Of a DNA stretch of 64,000 nt, positions 54,136-62,350 are shown piece after piece; within the stretch, counting starts at the first letter, position 1; each line of letters starts with the position of its first letter. The notes beneath the pieces were generated by a model that had not been told where the DNA came from, did no database searches, and was given only the letters and a program-made list of their open reading frames with translations. The translations under genes were made by a program, and so were the position numbers. The stretch comes from DASSJT01 sp963715025 (GTDB taxonomy: Bacteria > Actinomycetota > Actinomycetes > Actinomycetales > Dermatophilaceae). The stretch is taken from the NCBI GenBank assembly GCA_963715025.1, contig CAVQQQ010000002.1, forward strand, positions 558,001 to 622,000, written 5' to 3'.

Positions 54136-55524
54136 ATGGCATCGACCGATCTCGCCGCGGCTCCGGCTCCCCACCGGGGGAACGAGCGTTACCGCCGATC
54201 CTGGTACTGGTACGACTGGGCGAACTCGGCCTACGTCACCACCACAGCCACCGTCATCCTGGGGCCCTACCTAACCTCCGTTGCCAAGAAGGCCGCCTGC
54301 CCGACGCTGCCCTCCGATGCCTCGTGTCACACCAACCTGCACATCCTGGGCATCCCCGTCGACCCCGGGTCACTGTTCTTCTACACCTCGACCGCCGCCA
54401 CCATCATCTCCGCGATCCTGCTCATCTTCGTGGGGGCCATCGCCGACCGCTCGCCGCGCCCGAGTCGCCTGCTCGGTGGCTTCGCCTGGGTGGGCGCACT
54501 CGCCGCGACCCTGATGTTCTTCGTGTCGGGCGACAACTGGCAGCTCGGGGTGGGGCTCATGATCCTGGCGAGCATCTGCCTCGGCGCCTCGCTGGTGGTC
54601 TACGACTCGATCCTGTGCCGCATCGCGGGGCCTGACGAGAGGGATGCCGTTTCCTCGCGCGGCTGGGCATTCGGCTACCTGGGTGGCGGCCTGCTCCTCG
54701 CCCTCAACCTCGTGCTCGTCGTCGCCCACGACACCTTCGGGGTCAGCGAGGGAATGGCAGCGCGGATCAGCCTCGCCTCCGCCGGACTGTGGTGGGGCGC
54801 CTTCACCCTGATCCCGGTCATCGGCATGTGGAACCTGCGCGGCGTCGAGCGGCTCGAGGTGGCCAGGGGGGCGAGCATCGTCGGCGGCAGCTTCCGGCAG
54901 CTGGCCAGCACTTTCGCGGAGCTGCGGGAGTTTCCCCAGACCCTGCGGTTCCTGCTGGCCTACCTCTTCTTCAACGACGGCATCCAGACCGTCATCGCCG
55001 CATCGAGCACCTACGGGGCCGAGCAGCTGAAGTTCTCCCAGAGCCAGTTGATCCAGACCATCCTGCTCGTCCAGTTCGTGGCGTTCGGCGGAGCGCTCCT
55101 TTTCGGGCGCATCGCTGGGCGGATCGGGGCGTGGAAGGCCGTGCTCTGGTCCCTGCTGCTGTGGACCGTCATCGTGGTGCTGGCGTTCTTCGTGCCGGCC
55201 AAGGCCTATGCGCCCTTCCTCGCGCTCGCTGTGCTGATCGGCGTGGTTCTGGGCGGCAGCCAGGCGCTCACCCGATCCCTGTACAGCCAGCTCATCCCCC
55301 GCAGCCGCGAGGCCGAGTTCTTCAGTTTCTACCAGGCCATGGAGCGGGGCACGAGCTGGTTCGGCATGATCGCATTCGGGCTCGTACACCAGTGGACCCA
55401 TTCATACCGCTGGGCCATCCTGGCCCTGGTTGTCTTCTTCGTGCTCGGTGGCTGGCTGCTACGCCGGGTGGACGTTCGGCAGGGCATCCTCGACGCTGGA
55501 AACGAGGTTCCTGCCGTCATCTGA
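54136..55524 (+). CDS. MFS transporter, UMF1/Atg22-like
   Basis: 462 aa with twelve predicted helices. The N-terminal SWYWYDWANSAYVTTTATVI, the loop after TM2 (LTSVAKKAACPTLPSDASCH) and LIFVGAIADRSPRPSRLLGG are typical of the UMF1/Atg22 (vacuole-effluxer-type) MFS group. DERDAVSSRGWAFGYLGGGL and FNDGIQTVIAASSTYGAEQL also match. Substrates, possibly amino acids, are unproven in bacteria. ATG 54136 is preferred to 54118. Confidence 0.85.
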   Translation: MASTDLAAAPAPHRGNERYRRSWYWYDWANSAYVTTTATVILGPYLTSVAKKAACPTLPSDASCHTNLHILGIPVDPGSLFFYTSTAATIISAILLIFVGAIADRSPRPSRLLGGFAWVGALAATLMFFVSGDNWQLGVGLMILASICLGASLVVYDSILCRIAGPDERDAVSSRGWAFGYLGGGLLLALNLVLVVAHDTFGVSEGMAARISLASAGLWWGAFTLIPVIGMWNLRGVERLEVARGASIVGGSFRQLASTFAELREFPQTLRFLLAYLFFNDGIQTVIAASSTYGAEQLKFSQSQLIQTILLVQFVAFGGALLFGRIAGRIGAWKAVLWSLLLWTVIVVLAFFVPAKAYAPFLALAVLIGVVLGGSQALTRSLYSQLIPRSREAEFFSFYQAMERGTSWFGMIAFGLVHQWTHSYRWAILALVVFFVLGGWLLRRVDVRQGILDAGNEVPAVI

Positions 55525-55584
55525 GGCTCGCCCGATTCCTGGCTGTGAGACACCTCACACAACCTTGGGCTTGTGTCGCGCGTC

Positions 55585-55611
55585 GGAACAATCGCGGGGC
55601 GCAGCGCGTTG
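55585..55611 (+). promoter_or_regulatory. SigR/SigH-type (thiol stress) promoter for rbpA
   Basis: GGAAC (55585-55589), an 18-nt spacer and GTTG (55608-55611) match the GGAAT-N18-GTT pattern of SigR/SigH ECF promoters. It is about 70 nt upstream of rbpA. In Streptomyces rbpA is a known SigR target. Confidence 0.65.
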
Positions 55612-55682
55612 GACAAAAAAGCCCGCGGTGACAGCCGCGAAGCGCGGTACGGCGTGACCACAGCAGGTTGGGAGACCCTCAC

Positions 55683-56042
55683 ATGGCAGAGCGATCACTG
55701 CGCGGAACGCGTCTCGGTTCCTTCAGCATGGAGTCAGCCGAGAACGTCGTCCCGAGCGAGCGTCAGATCACGACATATGTGTGTCCTAACGGGCACCGCA
55801 TCGAGCTGCCCTTCTCCGTCGAGGCTGAGGTTCCCGCGACCTGGGAATGCCGCTGCGGCGCCGAGGCTCGGCTCGTCGACGGCCCTGAGCCGGAGGCCAG
55901 GCCGGTGAAGCACCAGCGCACCCACTGGGACATGCTGCTGGAGCGCCGGTCCATCCCGGAGCTCGAGGAGCTCCTCGAAGAGCGCCTGACCCTCCTGCGC
56001 GAGTCCCGCGGCGAGAAGCCGCGCAGGAAGCGCAGCGCCTGA
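55683..56042 (+). CDS. rbpA: RNA polymerase-binding protein RbpA
   Basis: 119-aa essential actinobacterial transcription factor that stabilises RNA polymerase-sigma-A/B open complexes. Visible parts: N-terminal tail RGTRLGSFSMESAENVVPSE, the zinc-type core YVCPNGHRIELPFSVEAEVP with WECRCGAEA, and the sigma-interacting region THWDMLLERRSIPELEELLE. The CxxxH/CxC zinc ligands are retained. ATG 55683 is used. A SigR-like promoter lies upstream, and an 18-bp terminator hairpin follows. Confidence 0.95.
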   Translation: MAERSLRGTRLGSFSMESAENVVPSERQITTYVCPNGHRIELPFSVEAEVPATWECRCGAEARLVDGPEPEARPVKHQRTHWDMLLERRSIPELEELLEERLTLLRESRGEKPRRKRSA

Positions 56043-56072
56043 GGTTCCTGCGGTCCTAACACACAGAACGGC

Positions 56073-56111
56073 GCGTATGCCGTGCACCCGAGCCGGGTGC
56101 ACGGCATACGC
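56073..56111. terminator. 18-bp perfect hairpin, bidirectional terminator between rbpA and fxsA
   Basis: GCGTATGCCGTGCACCCG (56073-56090) and its exact reverse complement (56094-56111) enclose a 3-nt loop, followed by CCTTTGT. It separates convergent genes. Each arm contains the over-represented GTATGCC word. Confidence 0.8.
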
Positions 56112-56137
56112 CTTTGTATGGTGCGGCCGGGCGTTCG

Positions 56138-56638
56138 CTAGAGGACTTCACCCTGGATCGTGTCCGTCCCAGCACCGCCGGCGCCCCCGGGCGGTCCGCC
56201 TCCAGGTGGCGTGCCCCAGAACCCCCGGAGGAGCCTGCGCGACACCAACACCTCCAGTCCGCGCCGAGCAATCGGGCGCGTCGGCGGCAGGATCGCAAAG
56301 AACCCCACCACGTCGGTGAGGAAGCCCGGGGTCAGCAGCAGGGTGCCCCCGACGAGCACCAGCGCCGCGTCCGCGAGCTCGCGGCTCGGCATCCGCCCCG
56401 TCTGCAGCGCGTCGGCCAGGGCGCGCCATGTGCGTAGGCCCTCCCGCCGCACCAGCCAGGCGCCGAGCGCCGACTCGATGAGCAGGAGCAGCAGGGTCTG
56501 CCAGCCACCGATGACCCGGCCCACGGCGATGATGACCGCGAGCTCGGCCAGGGGAACCACCAGCAGAGCGATGAACAGCAGCCCGACCCAGCGGGGGCGG
56601 CGGCGCGCGCGCGGCGTCCGTCCTACAGTCGGTGCCAT
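56138..56638 (-). CDS. fxsA: FxsA family membrane protein
   Basis: 166 aa. Four hydrophobic segments: VGLLFIALLVVPLAELAVII, VIGGWQTLLLLLIESALGAW, ALVLVGGTLLLTPGFLTDVV and an adjacent GFFAILPPTRP, the FxsA hallmark (GGxLLLxPGFxTDxxG). The C-terminus is a Gly/Pro-rich tail. E. coli FxsA affects exclusion of phage T7; the actinobacterial role is unknown. ATG 56638 overlaps the 3' end of the ppm gene by 16 nt, which suggests a shared transcript. Confidence 0.85.
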   Translation of the reverse strand: MAPTVGRTPRARRRPRWVGLLFIALLVVPLAELAVIIAVGRVIGGWQTLLLLLIESALGAWLVRREGLRTWRALADALQTGRMPSRELADAALVLVGGTLLLTPGFLTDVVGFFAILPPTRPIARRGLEVLVSRRLLRGFWGTPPGGGPPGGAGGAGTDTIQGEVL

Positions 56639-57423
56639 TTCGGCTCCCTCCGCAGCAGGTTCCGCGCCTGTCTCGACCGGTGTTCCAGACCCCACCAGGT
56701 GATCAGTTGGAGGGACTCGCGCATGATGTCGCCACTCATCTTCGAGGTGCCCACCTCCCGCTCCACGAAGGTGATCGGCACTTCCACGACCCGGAGCCCG
56801 CGAGTGGTGGCTCGGCGAGTCAGGTCGACCTGGAAGCAGTAGCCCTGCGATGCCACGTCGCCCAGGCCGATGGCCTTCAGGGCGGACCCCCGGTAGACCC
56901 GGAAGCCAGCGGTGGCGTCGCGGACGTCCATGCCCAGCAGGAACTTGGTGTAGAGATTCGCGCCAACGCTGAGGGCCTTGCGGTGCAGCGGCCAGTTGAC
57001 CACCGACCCGCCGCGCACCCACCTGGAGCCGATGACGACATCGGCGGAGGACAGGGCGTTGAGCAGCGAGGGCAGCTGCTCGGGCTGGTGGGAGCCATCG
57101 GCGTCCATCTCCACAACGGCGTCGTAGCCCTCGTCGAGTGCCCACACGAAACCAGCGAGGTAGGCGGCGCCGAGGCCCTGCTTGCCGGGACGGTGGATGA
57201 CCCGAACGTGGGGATCCGCTGCAGCGAGCTCGTCGGCCACCGCGCCGGTGCCGTCCGGCGAGTTGTCCTCGAGGACGACGATGTCCGCCTCGGGAACCGC
57301 GCGACGTGTCCGTGCCACGATCCGGGGCAGGTTCTCCCGCTCGTTGTACGTGGGGATCAGCACGGCGACGCGCGCGATAGCCTCGCGTGGAGCCTCGTCC
57401 TGAGGCCTGGCCTGCTCAGACAC
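56623..57423 (-). CDS. ppm: Polyprenol monophosphomannose synthase (GT2)
   Basis: 266-aa GT2 glycosyltransferase: VLIPTYNERENLPRIVARTR, VVLEDNSPDGTGAVADELAA, the DxD in YDAVVEMDADGSHQPEQLP, and DATAGFRVYRGSALKAIGLG. It matches actinobacterial Ppm/Dpm, making polyprenyl-phosphate mannose for lipoglycans and protein O-mannosylation. It overlaps the lnt stop by 8 nt (GTG at 57423). In mycobacteria the two activities are fused in Ppm1; here they are separate adjacent genes. Confidence 0.88.
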   Translation of the reverse strand: MSEQARPQDEAPREAIARVAVLIPTYNERENLPRIVARTRRAVPEADIVVLEDNSPDGTGAVADELAAADPHVRVIHRPGKQGLGAAYLAGFVWALDEGYDAVVEMDADGSHQPEQLPSLLNALSSADVVIGSRWVRGGSVVNWPLHRKALSVGANLYTKFLLGMDVRDATAGFRVYRGSALKAIGLGDVASQGYCFQVDLTRRATTRGLRVVEVPITFVEREVGTSKMSGDIMRESLQLITWWGLEHRSRQARNLLRREPKWHRL

Positions 57424-59041
57424 CGAGTGATTCCCTCTCGACCGGGTTCCTGTTGACAGTCCGCCTGACCTTAGCGCCTCGCCGTAAGCGCCGTCCGGCC
57501 ACTCCCAGCCCCAGGGCCATGAGCGCGACGGCCACCTCAGGGAGCCGACCAATCCGGTCGCTGACCGTGAGGGCTGAGCGGATCGTCACCATGCCGACGA
57601 CCTGCTCGGGTGTGAAGAGTGATGTCTTGCCCCCGTAGCTGCCATCCGGCGCGATCAGCGCGCTCACGCCGACGGTCGACACATGGGCAACCGACCGTCC
57701 GTGCTCGATCGCTCGGATGCGCGAAATCGCGAACTGCTGCTCGGACTCGGCGGTGTAGCCGAAGGTCGCGTTGTTGGTCTGGACGACGAGCAGGCTGCTT
57801 GCGCGGCCGGGCAGCGTCACCGACGTGCGAACGAGGTCGTCGTAGGCCACCTCGAAGCAGATCGTGGGCAGTGCCCAGTAGGCCCCCCGGGCCCAGGGGA
57901 TGCGGAACGACCCCGGTGCGTGCCCTGGCGCGAAGTCGGTGCGCAGCAGGTCGACCTTGGAGCTGAAGACACGGAAGAAGGACCTGTACGGCATGTACTC
58001 GGCGAAGGGCACGGGGTGCTGCTTGACGTAGCGCTCGGGAGCATCAGCACCGGGCCGATAGAGCAGAGACGCGTTGGAGATGCGGGGTGCAGGCTCGTCG
58101 AGCACTGCTCCTAGCAGCACCGGCGCGCCGACGGCGCGCACGGCGGCGTGGATCTCCTGCCCGGCATCGGCATTGCGGAGTGGGTCGATGTCGGAGGAGT
58201 TCTCCGGCCAGATCACCAAGGAGGGGCTGGCGCCGCTCGCTGCCACCTTCAGCGTTCCGGCCACGTGGTTGTCGAGGACCTTGCGGCGCTCGGCGTTGAA
58301 GTCCAGCCCCGGGTGGGGAACGTTTCCCTGCACCATGGCGACGGGCACGCGCTCCCCGTCGGTGGGCACGGCAACCACGGCCGCCAGAGCCGGAATTGCG
58401 ACCAGGCCCAGGACGGGAACTGCGGCCATCAGCCTTCGCCGCTGGCAGGCATACATCAATGCTGCGTGGGCGAGCGCGCCCACGAGCGCGACGGCCAGGG
58501 TGACGCCAGGGGCGCCCGCTAGCGCTGCAAACCTCGCGAGTGGGCTGTCGGACTGGCTGAAAGCCAGTCGTGCCCAAGGGAATCCGCCGAAAGGCGTGGA
58601 ACTGCGCGCAGTCTCCTGGAGCACCCAGCACAGGGGAACGATCGCAAGGGCGGGCAGGGCACGGCCGGTCCGCACGAACGGCGCCTGCAGCCACGACTGC
58701 GCCATCGCCATGAGGGCGATGTAGACCGCTTCCGTCGTTGCCAGGGCGAGCCAGGGCAGGGCCCCCACGTAGATGCCGGACCAAGAGAGGACCGGCACGA
58801 AGCACGCCAGGCCAGCCACCAGTCCGATCACGAACGCCTGGGGCATTCCGGTGCCCAGCACGGCCACGGAGATCAGCACGACGCCGAGAGGGGCGCACCA
58901 CGGAAGGTTGGCGTCGGGGAAGGCCAGGAATAGCGCCACTCCCCCGAGCGCGGCGAGCACCACCCGGATGCCGAAGGGAAGCAGGGCGCCCGGCAGCGAG
59001 GCTGAGGCCACCGGCTGTGGCCCTGCGGCGGTGTCTGACAC
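57416..59041 (-). CDS. lnt: Apolipoprotein N-acyltransferase
   Basis: 541-aa membrane enzyme adding the third acyl chain to lipoproteins. Several N-terminal transmembrane helices are followed by a nitrilase-like domain with the catalytic Glu in VIWPENSSDIDPL, Lys in RYVKQHPVPFAEYMPYRSFF and Cys in LPTICFEVAYDDL. GTG 59041 is chosen over the GTG at 59059: a TACCGT box stands 6 nt upstream and no Shine-Dalgarno is seen. It leads into ppm (8-nt overlap), then fxsA. Confidence 0.9.
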   Translation of the reverse strand: MSDTAAGPQPVASASLPGALLPFGIRVVLAALGGVALFLAFPDANLPWCAPLGVVLISVAVLGTGMPQAFVIGLVAGLACFVPVLSWSGIYVGALPWLALATTEAVYIALMAMAQSWLQAPFVRTGRALPALAIVPLCWVLQETARSSTPFGGFPWARLAFSQSDSPLARFAALAGAPGVTLAVALVGALAHAALMYACQRRRLMAAVPVLGLVAIPALAAVVAVPTDGERVPVAMVQGNVPHPGLDFNAERRKVLDNHVAGTLKVAASGASPSLVIWPENSSDIDPLRNADAGQEIHAAVRAVGAPVLLGAVLDEPAPRISNASLLYRPGADAPERYVKQHPVPFAEYMPYRSFFRVFSSKVDLLRTDFAPGHAPGSFRIPWARGAYWALPTICFEVAYDDLVRTSVTLPGRASSLLVVQTNNATFGYTAESEQQFAISRIRAIEHGRSVAHVSTVGVSALIAPDGSYGGKTSLFTPEQVVGMVTIRSALTVSDRIGRLPEVAVALMALGLGVAGRRLRRGAKVRRTVNRNPVERESLGV

Positions 59042-59047
59042 CCCATC

Positions 59048-59053
59048 ACGGTA
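59048..59053 (-). promoter_or_regulatory. -10 box of a leaderless promoter for lnt
   Basis: On the minus strand TACCGT is 6 nt before GTG 59041. Confidence 0.5.
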
Positions 59054-59057
59054 TGAC

Positions 59058-59149
59058 ACAGCAGGGCCCGCGTTGCCGTTGGGACCAGCCCTGCGCCGGC
59101 CGGATGCCGGCGCGTGGCTGTTGTCTACTAAGCACGCGGGCCCTGCTGT
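59058..59149. repeat. 15-bp inverted repeats 62 nt apart with an inner hairpin
   Basis: ACAGCAGGGCCCGCG (59058-59072) and CGCGGGCCCTGCTGT (59135-59149) are perfect reverse complements. Between them GCGCCGGC/GCCGGCGC forms a second 8-bp stem. The block could be a small structured RNA, a MITE-like relic or a terminator complex; it lies just upstream of the lnt promoter. Confidence 0.5.
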
Positions 59150-59460
59150 CGTTCTCGTGCCGCCCGTGGAGCGCCGCCCTGGGCGGCCTCCCCGACGGTC
59201 TGGGACCGGTGGCTGCGCGCGCTAGCCACCGATGACTGCGGTTGGCCTGCCCCCCTGGTCGGATCCGCGGTGCGGGCTACCCCGGGAACAACCGGTTTCC
59301 AAGATACTCAGCAGTGGCACGTCGTCAATCGTGGCCTGACCTGCGGAGATGCGCGTTTGCGCAGGTCAGTGGCATTTCTGTCGCGCGGCTTTCATGCAGC
59401 GGGAATCTCGTGTGCACGGCGTGTCGGGGCGACACGCCGTCGTTCCTACCGGAATTGCGC
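59150..59460. other. Intergenic stretch with two stem-loops
   Basis: No gene recognised. CTGACCTGCG (59336-59345) pairs with CGCAGGTCAG (59360-59369) across a 14-nt loop. CGGCGTGTCG (59417-59426) pairs with CGACACGCCG (59430-59439) across 3 nt. The second, 22 nt past the last stop of the kam operon, is its likely terminator. Confidence 0.5.
59417..59439 (-). terminator. Terminator of the kamD-kamE-kal operon
   Basis: Perfect 10-bp stem with GGG/CCC loop directly downstream of the kal stop (59461) on the minus strand. Confidence 0.6.
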
Positions 59461-59892
59461 TCAGCGGTCGCGCTCCGCAGCCGGCACGACCACGACTCCG
59501 GTGGCCGTCGTGGCCACGATCGGCGGCTCCACCACCTCGGCCGCGGACTCGCCGCGCTCGGGTGCACCCCTCCCGACGACGCGCACCTCGAACTCCATCT
59601 CGCGGCTGCGCGTGCCCACTCGCACGAGCCGCGCCTCGATCTCGATGACGTCGCCAGCCCGCACCGGCGCCTTGAACTGCACGTCGGAGTACGAGGCGAA
59701 CAGGCCCTCGTCGCCGTCCGTGCGGATGCACATCTCGGTGGCCACATCGCCGAACGCCGCGAGCGAATACGCTCCGTCCACAAGGTTTCCCGCATAGTGC
59801 GCGTGGCTGAACGGAACGTAGCGACGGTGCACGACAGACATCCCTACTCTCGCCTGGGAGCCGGCCCGGGCGGATTCCTGCGACGGGGTCAT
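59461..59892 (-). CDS. kal: Hotdog-fold protein, probable 3-aminobutyryl-CoA ammonia-lyase
   Basis: 143-aa hotdog-fold protein: SVVHRRYVPFSHAHYAGNLV, DGAYSLAAFGDVATEMCIRT, DVQFKAPVRAGDVIEIEARL. Its position directly after kamD-kamE, with a 4-nt overlap of the kamE stop, supports a role as Kal, which removes ammonia from 3-aminobutyryl-CoA late in lysine fermentation. An acyl-CoA thioesterase is the alternative. Kce, Kdd and KamA genes are not in the window. Confidence 0.65.
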   Translation of the reverse strand: MTPSQESARAGSQARVGMSVVHRRYVPFSHAHYAGNLVDGAYSLAAFGDVATEMCIRTDGDEGLFASYSDVQFKAPVRAGDVIEIEARLVRVGTRSREMEFEVRVVGRGAPERGESAAEVVEPPIVATTATGVVVVPAAERDR

Positions 59893-60659
59893 CGGCGCCC
59901 ATCCTTCGTCGTGATCAGCGAATGCACAAGGTAGCTCGCCACCTCACCCGGTGTGGTGCCCCGGCCGAAGATGCGGTCGACCCCCAGCCGCTGGGCCGAG
60001 CCCTCCTCGAACCGTGGGCCGCCCACCACGAGGAGCGGCACATGTCCGGCTGGGTACGACTCCCGGAAGGCCGCCGACATCGCCTGCGTGTTGTGGATGT
60101 GGGCGTCTCGCTGGGTCACCACCTGGCTCACCAGCACCGCATCAGCCTTCTCGGCCCGTGCGCGGGCGACCAAGTCGGGCACGAGCACCTGCGCCCCGAG
60201 GTTCACGACCTTGATCTCGCGGTAGTACTCGAGACCCTTCTCGCCGGCGAACCCCTTGATGTTGAGGATCGCGTCGATTCCGACCGTGTGCGCATCGGTC
60301 CCAATGCACGCGCCAACCACGGTGAGCTTGCGGCGCATTCGGCTCTTGATGGCGGCGTTGACCTCCTTCGGGGACAGCAGCGGGTAGTCGCGCTCCACGA
60401 TGTGGACCTGGCGCAGGTCCACCAAATGCGTTGCACTGCCGTAGACCACGAAGAAGGTGAACTCCGGGCCCATGGCCTTCGCGTGGACCAACAGAGCTGG
60501 ATCCAGACCCATCTTGGCCGCGAGCTGTAGCGCAGCGCCCTCGGCCCTCTTGTCGTGCGGCAGCGGCAGCGTGAACGACACTTGGACCATGCCATCGCCA
60601 GTGGTGTCGCCGTAGGGCCGGATGATGTCTGGTCGGTCGGGCTTGGTCGCCGCGGTCAT
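59889..60659 (-). CDS. kamE: Lysine 5,6-aminomutase beta subunit (B12-binding)
   Basis: 256 aa. The dimerisation part (VQVSFTLPLPHDKRAEGAAL) precedes a Rossmann B12 domain with the base-off motif in IGTDAHTVGIDAILNIKG. His124 is the expected lower cobalamin ligand and Lys135, eleven residues on, the expected PLP Schiff-base lysine; this matches the His133/Lys144 pair of the Clostridium sticklandii enzyme. Cobalamin-binding continues in KADAVLVSQVVTQRDAHIHN and LLVVGGPRFEEG. It overlaps the kamD stop by 4 nt. Confidence 0.9.
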   Translation of the reverse strand: MTAATKPDRPDIIRPYGDTTGDGMVQVSFTLPLPHDKRAEGAALQLAAKMGLDPALLVHAKAMGPEFTFFVVYGSATHLVDLRQVHIVERDYPLLSPKEVNAAIKSRMRRKLTVVGACIGTDAHTVGIDAILNIKGFAGEKGLEYYREIKVVNLGAQVLVPDLVARARAEKADAVLVSQVVTQRDAHIHNTQAMSAAFRESYPAGHVPLLVVGGPRFEEGSAQRLGVDRIFGRGTTPGEVASYLVHSLITTKDGRR

Positions 60660-62254
60660 CGCGTCTCCCCAGTCTCGAGCAGCGTGATGGCGGGGTTGTC
60701 GTAGCCGTTGGCCCTGGCGACGACGCCCTCGAGTCCCTTGCCAGCGTTGGGCGGCCGCTTCATGAGGCCAAATGTGCCGTCGGCGATCGCCGCAAGGAGC
60801 GGTGGGTCGCCCGCCGCATCGGAGTCGTGGACGATGGCGTCGAGCAGGTCGACCGCCTCGGAGAGCACCTGCCTGGCGCGAGTCTGGACGAAGCCGTCGC
60901 GCGGCGGGTGGAAGTCCTCGGTCAGCCCGCCGGCGGCGTTCAGGACGTAGCGCACGTTCTGCAGGGCCAGGTCGCGGTCGGACAGGAACGGAGTCACCAC
61001 GGCCTCGGTCATCATGCCCACCAGCAGGATGCCCTGACCGGTCATCGCGCCGACGAGGTTGAAGAAGCCGTCGAGCAGGTAGCCGCGGAAGATGTCGCCC
61101 GTCATGTGCTTGGTGGGCGGCATCCACTTCAGCGGCGCGTCGGGGAACAGCTGTCGGGCTAGCAGCGCGTGGGCCAGCTCGAGGCGGAAGCTGTCGGGGA
61201 GGTCGGGGTTGATCTCGAACGCGTGCCCCAGGCCGAGCTGCCAGTCCTGCAGCCCGGCCTCCTTGGCGAAGTACTCGTTGAGCAGCTGGCTGACCGTGAC
61301 CGTGTGTGCCGCGTCGATGGCGTCGGCCGTTGTCAGGTAGTTGTCCTCGCCAGTGTTGATGATGATGCCCGCTCGCGCGTGGATTTGTCGTGAGAACCGT
61401 TGGTCCACAAAGGTTCTGATCGGATTGATGTCTCGGAAGAGGATGCCGTACATCGAGTCGTTGAGCATCATGTCGAGCCGCTCGAGTCCGGCGAGGGTCG
61501 CGATCTCGGGCATGCAGAGCCCACTCGCATAGTTGGTCAGCCGGATGTAGCGCCCAAGCTCCCGTGACGTCTCGTCGAGGGCAGCCCTCATCAGCCGGAA
61601 GTTCTCCTGCGTGGCGTACGTGCCGGCATACCCCTCCCGCGTGGCCCCCTCCGGCACGTAGTCGAGCAGGGACTGTCCGGTGGAGCGGATGACGGCGATG
61701 ACGTCGGCACCCTCCCGCGCCGCCGCCTGCGCCTGCGGGATGTCCTCGTAGATGTCGCCGGTGGCAACGATCAGGTAGATCCAGGGCCGCTGCGCCGGGT
61801 CGCCATGCCGCTTGACCAGCCGTTGCCGGGTCGACCGCTGCCGGTCGATGGTGCGTATGCCGCGCGCTACAGCCCGGCGCGCGTCAGCCTTCGCTCGGGT
61901 CGCGTCCCGCCCCTCGGGGATGCGGAAGGAGATCGAGCCGCTGGCCGCCTTCTGAGCCATGGTCAGGAGATCTGGCGCCTCCTCCCGCCGCAGGGCGTCA
62001 TAGACCGGTGTGGTCACACCGTGCTCGAGCCCTACCTGGTCGCGCACTGCGCTGACCAGGTGGTTGACCCAGGGCACCAGGTCGTGGTCGGCCCCGGAAA
62101 GTCCGGCCAGGCGGAGGGTCGCGCGCTCCACGGAGACCGTGGTGTGGCTCTGGGCGATGCGCACGACGGGAGAGCCGGCCTTGAGAGCGAGGGTTCGAGC
62201 GCGGCGGACCATCGCTGGATCGAGGTCCAGCACAGGAGTACTAAGCGGAGACAC
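60656..62254 (-). CDS. kamD: Lysine 5,6-aminomutase alpha subunit
   Basis: 532-aa TIM-barrel subunit that, with KamE, AdoCbl and PLP, moves the terminal amino group of D-lysine or beta-lysine from C6 to C5. Diagnostic stretches: IYEDIPQAQAAAREGADVIA, TQENFRLMRAALDETSRELG, TGEDNYLTTADAIDAAHTVT and QLGLGHAFEINPDLPDSF. GTG 62254 is 6 nt after a TAATCT box, so the operon mRNA looks leaderless. An imperfect inverted repeat at ~62281-62319 lies just upstream and may be an operator. Confidence 0.92.
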   Translation of the reverse strand: MSPLSTPVLDLDPAMVRRARTLALKAGSPVVRIAQSHTTVSVERATLRLAGLSGADHDLVPWVNHLVSAVRDQVGLEHGVTTPVYDALRREEAPDLLTMAQKAASGSISFRIPEGRDATRAKADARRAVARGIRTIDRQRSTRQRLVKRHGDPAQRPWIYLIVATGDIYEDIPQAQAAAREGADVIAVIRSTGQSLLDYVPEGATREGYAGTYATQENFRLMRAALDETSRELGRYIRLTNYASGLCMPEIATLAGLERLDMMLNDSMYGILFRDINPIRTFVDQRFSRQIHARAGIIINTGEDNYLTTADAIDAAHTVTVSQLLNEYFAKEAGLQDWQLGLGHAFEINPDLPDSFRLELAHALLARQLFPDAPLKWMPPTKHMTGDIFRGYLLDGFFNLVGAMTGQGILLVGMMTEAVVTPFLSDRDLALQNVRYVLNAAGGLTEDFHPPRDGFVQTRARQVLSEAVDLLDAIVHDSDAAGDPPLLAAIADGTFGLMKRPPNAGKGLEGVVARANGYDNPAITLLETGETR

Positions 62255-62260
62255 TCCGTG

Positions 62261-62266
62261 AGATTA
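62261..62266 (-). promoter_or_regulatory. -10 box of a leaderless promoter for kamD
   Basis: On the minus strand TAATCT is 6 nt before GTG 62254. Confidence 0.5.
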
Positions 62267-62280
62267 GCAGCGGGGCCAGA

Positions 62281-62319
62281 GGATTTTCGGCACCGGGTGG
62301 CGGCCACCGGAAATCTTCT
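62281..62319. promoter_or_regulatory. Possible operator upstream of kamD
   Basis: AGGATTTTCGG and CCGGAAATCTT form an imperfect 11-bp inverted repeat (9 of 11 paired) separated by ~16 nt, just upstream of the kamD -10 box. The AT-rich TTT/AAA half-sites in a GC-rich region would suit an Lrp/AsnC-type or other amino-acid-responsive regulator; this is inference. Confidence 0.3.
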
Positions 62320-62350
62320 GGCAACAACCCCCCGCGAGGCGACAAGACTG

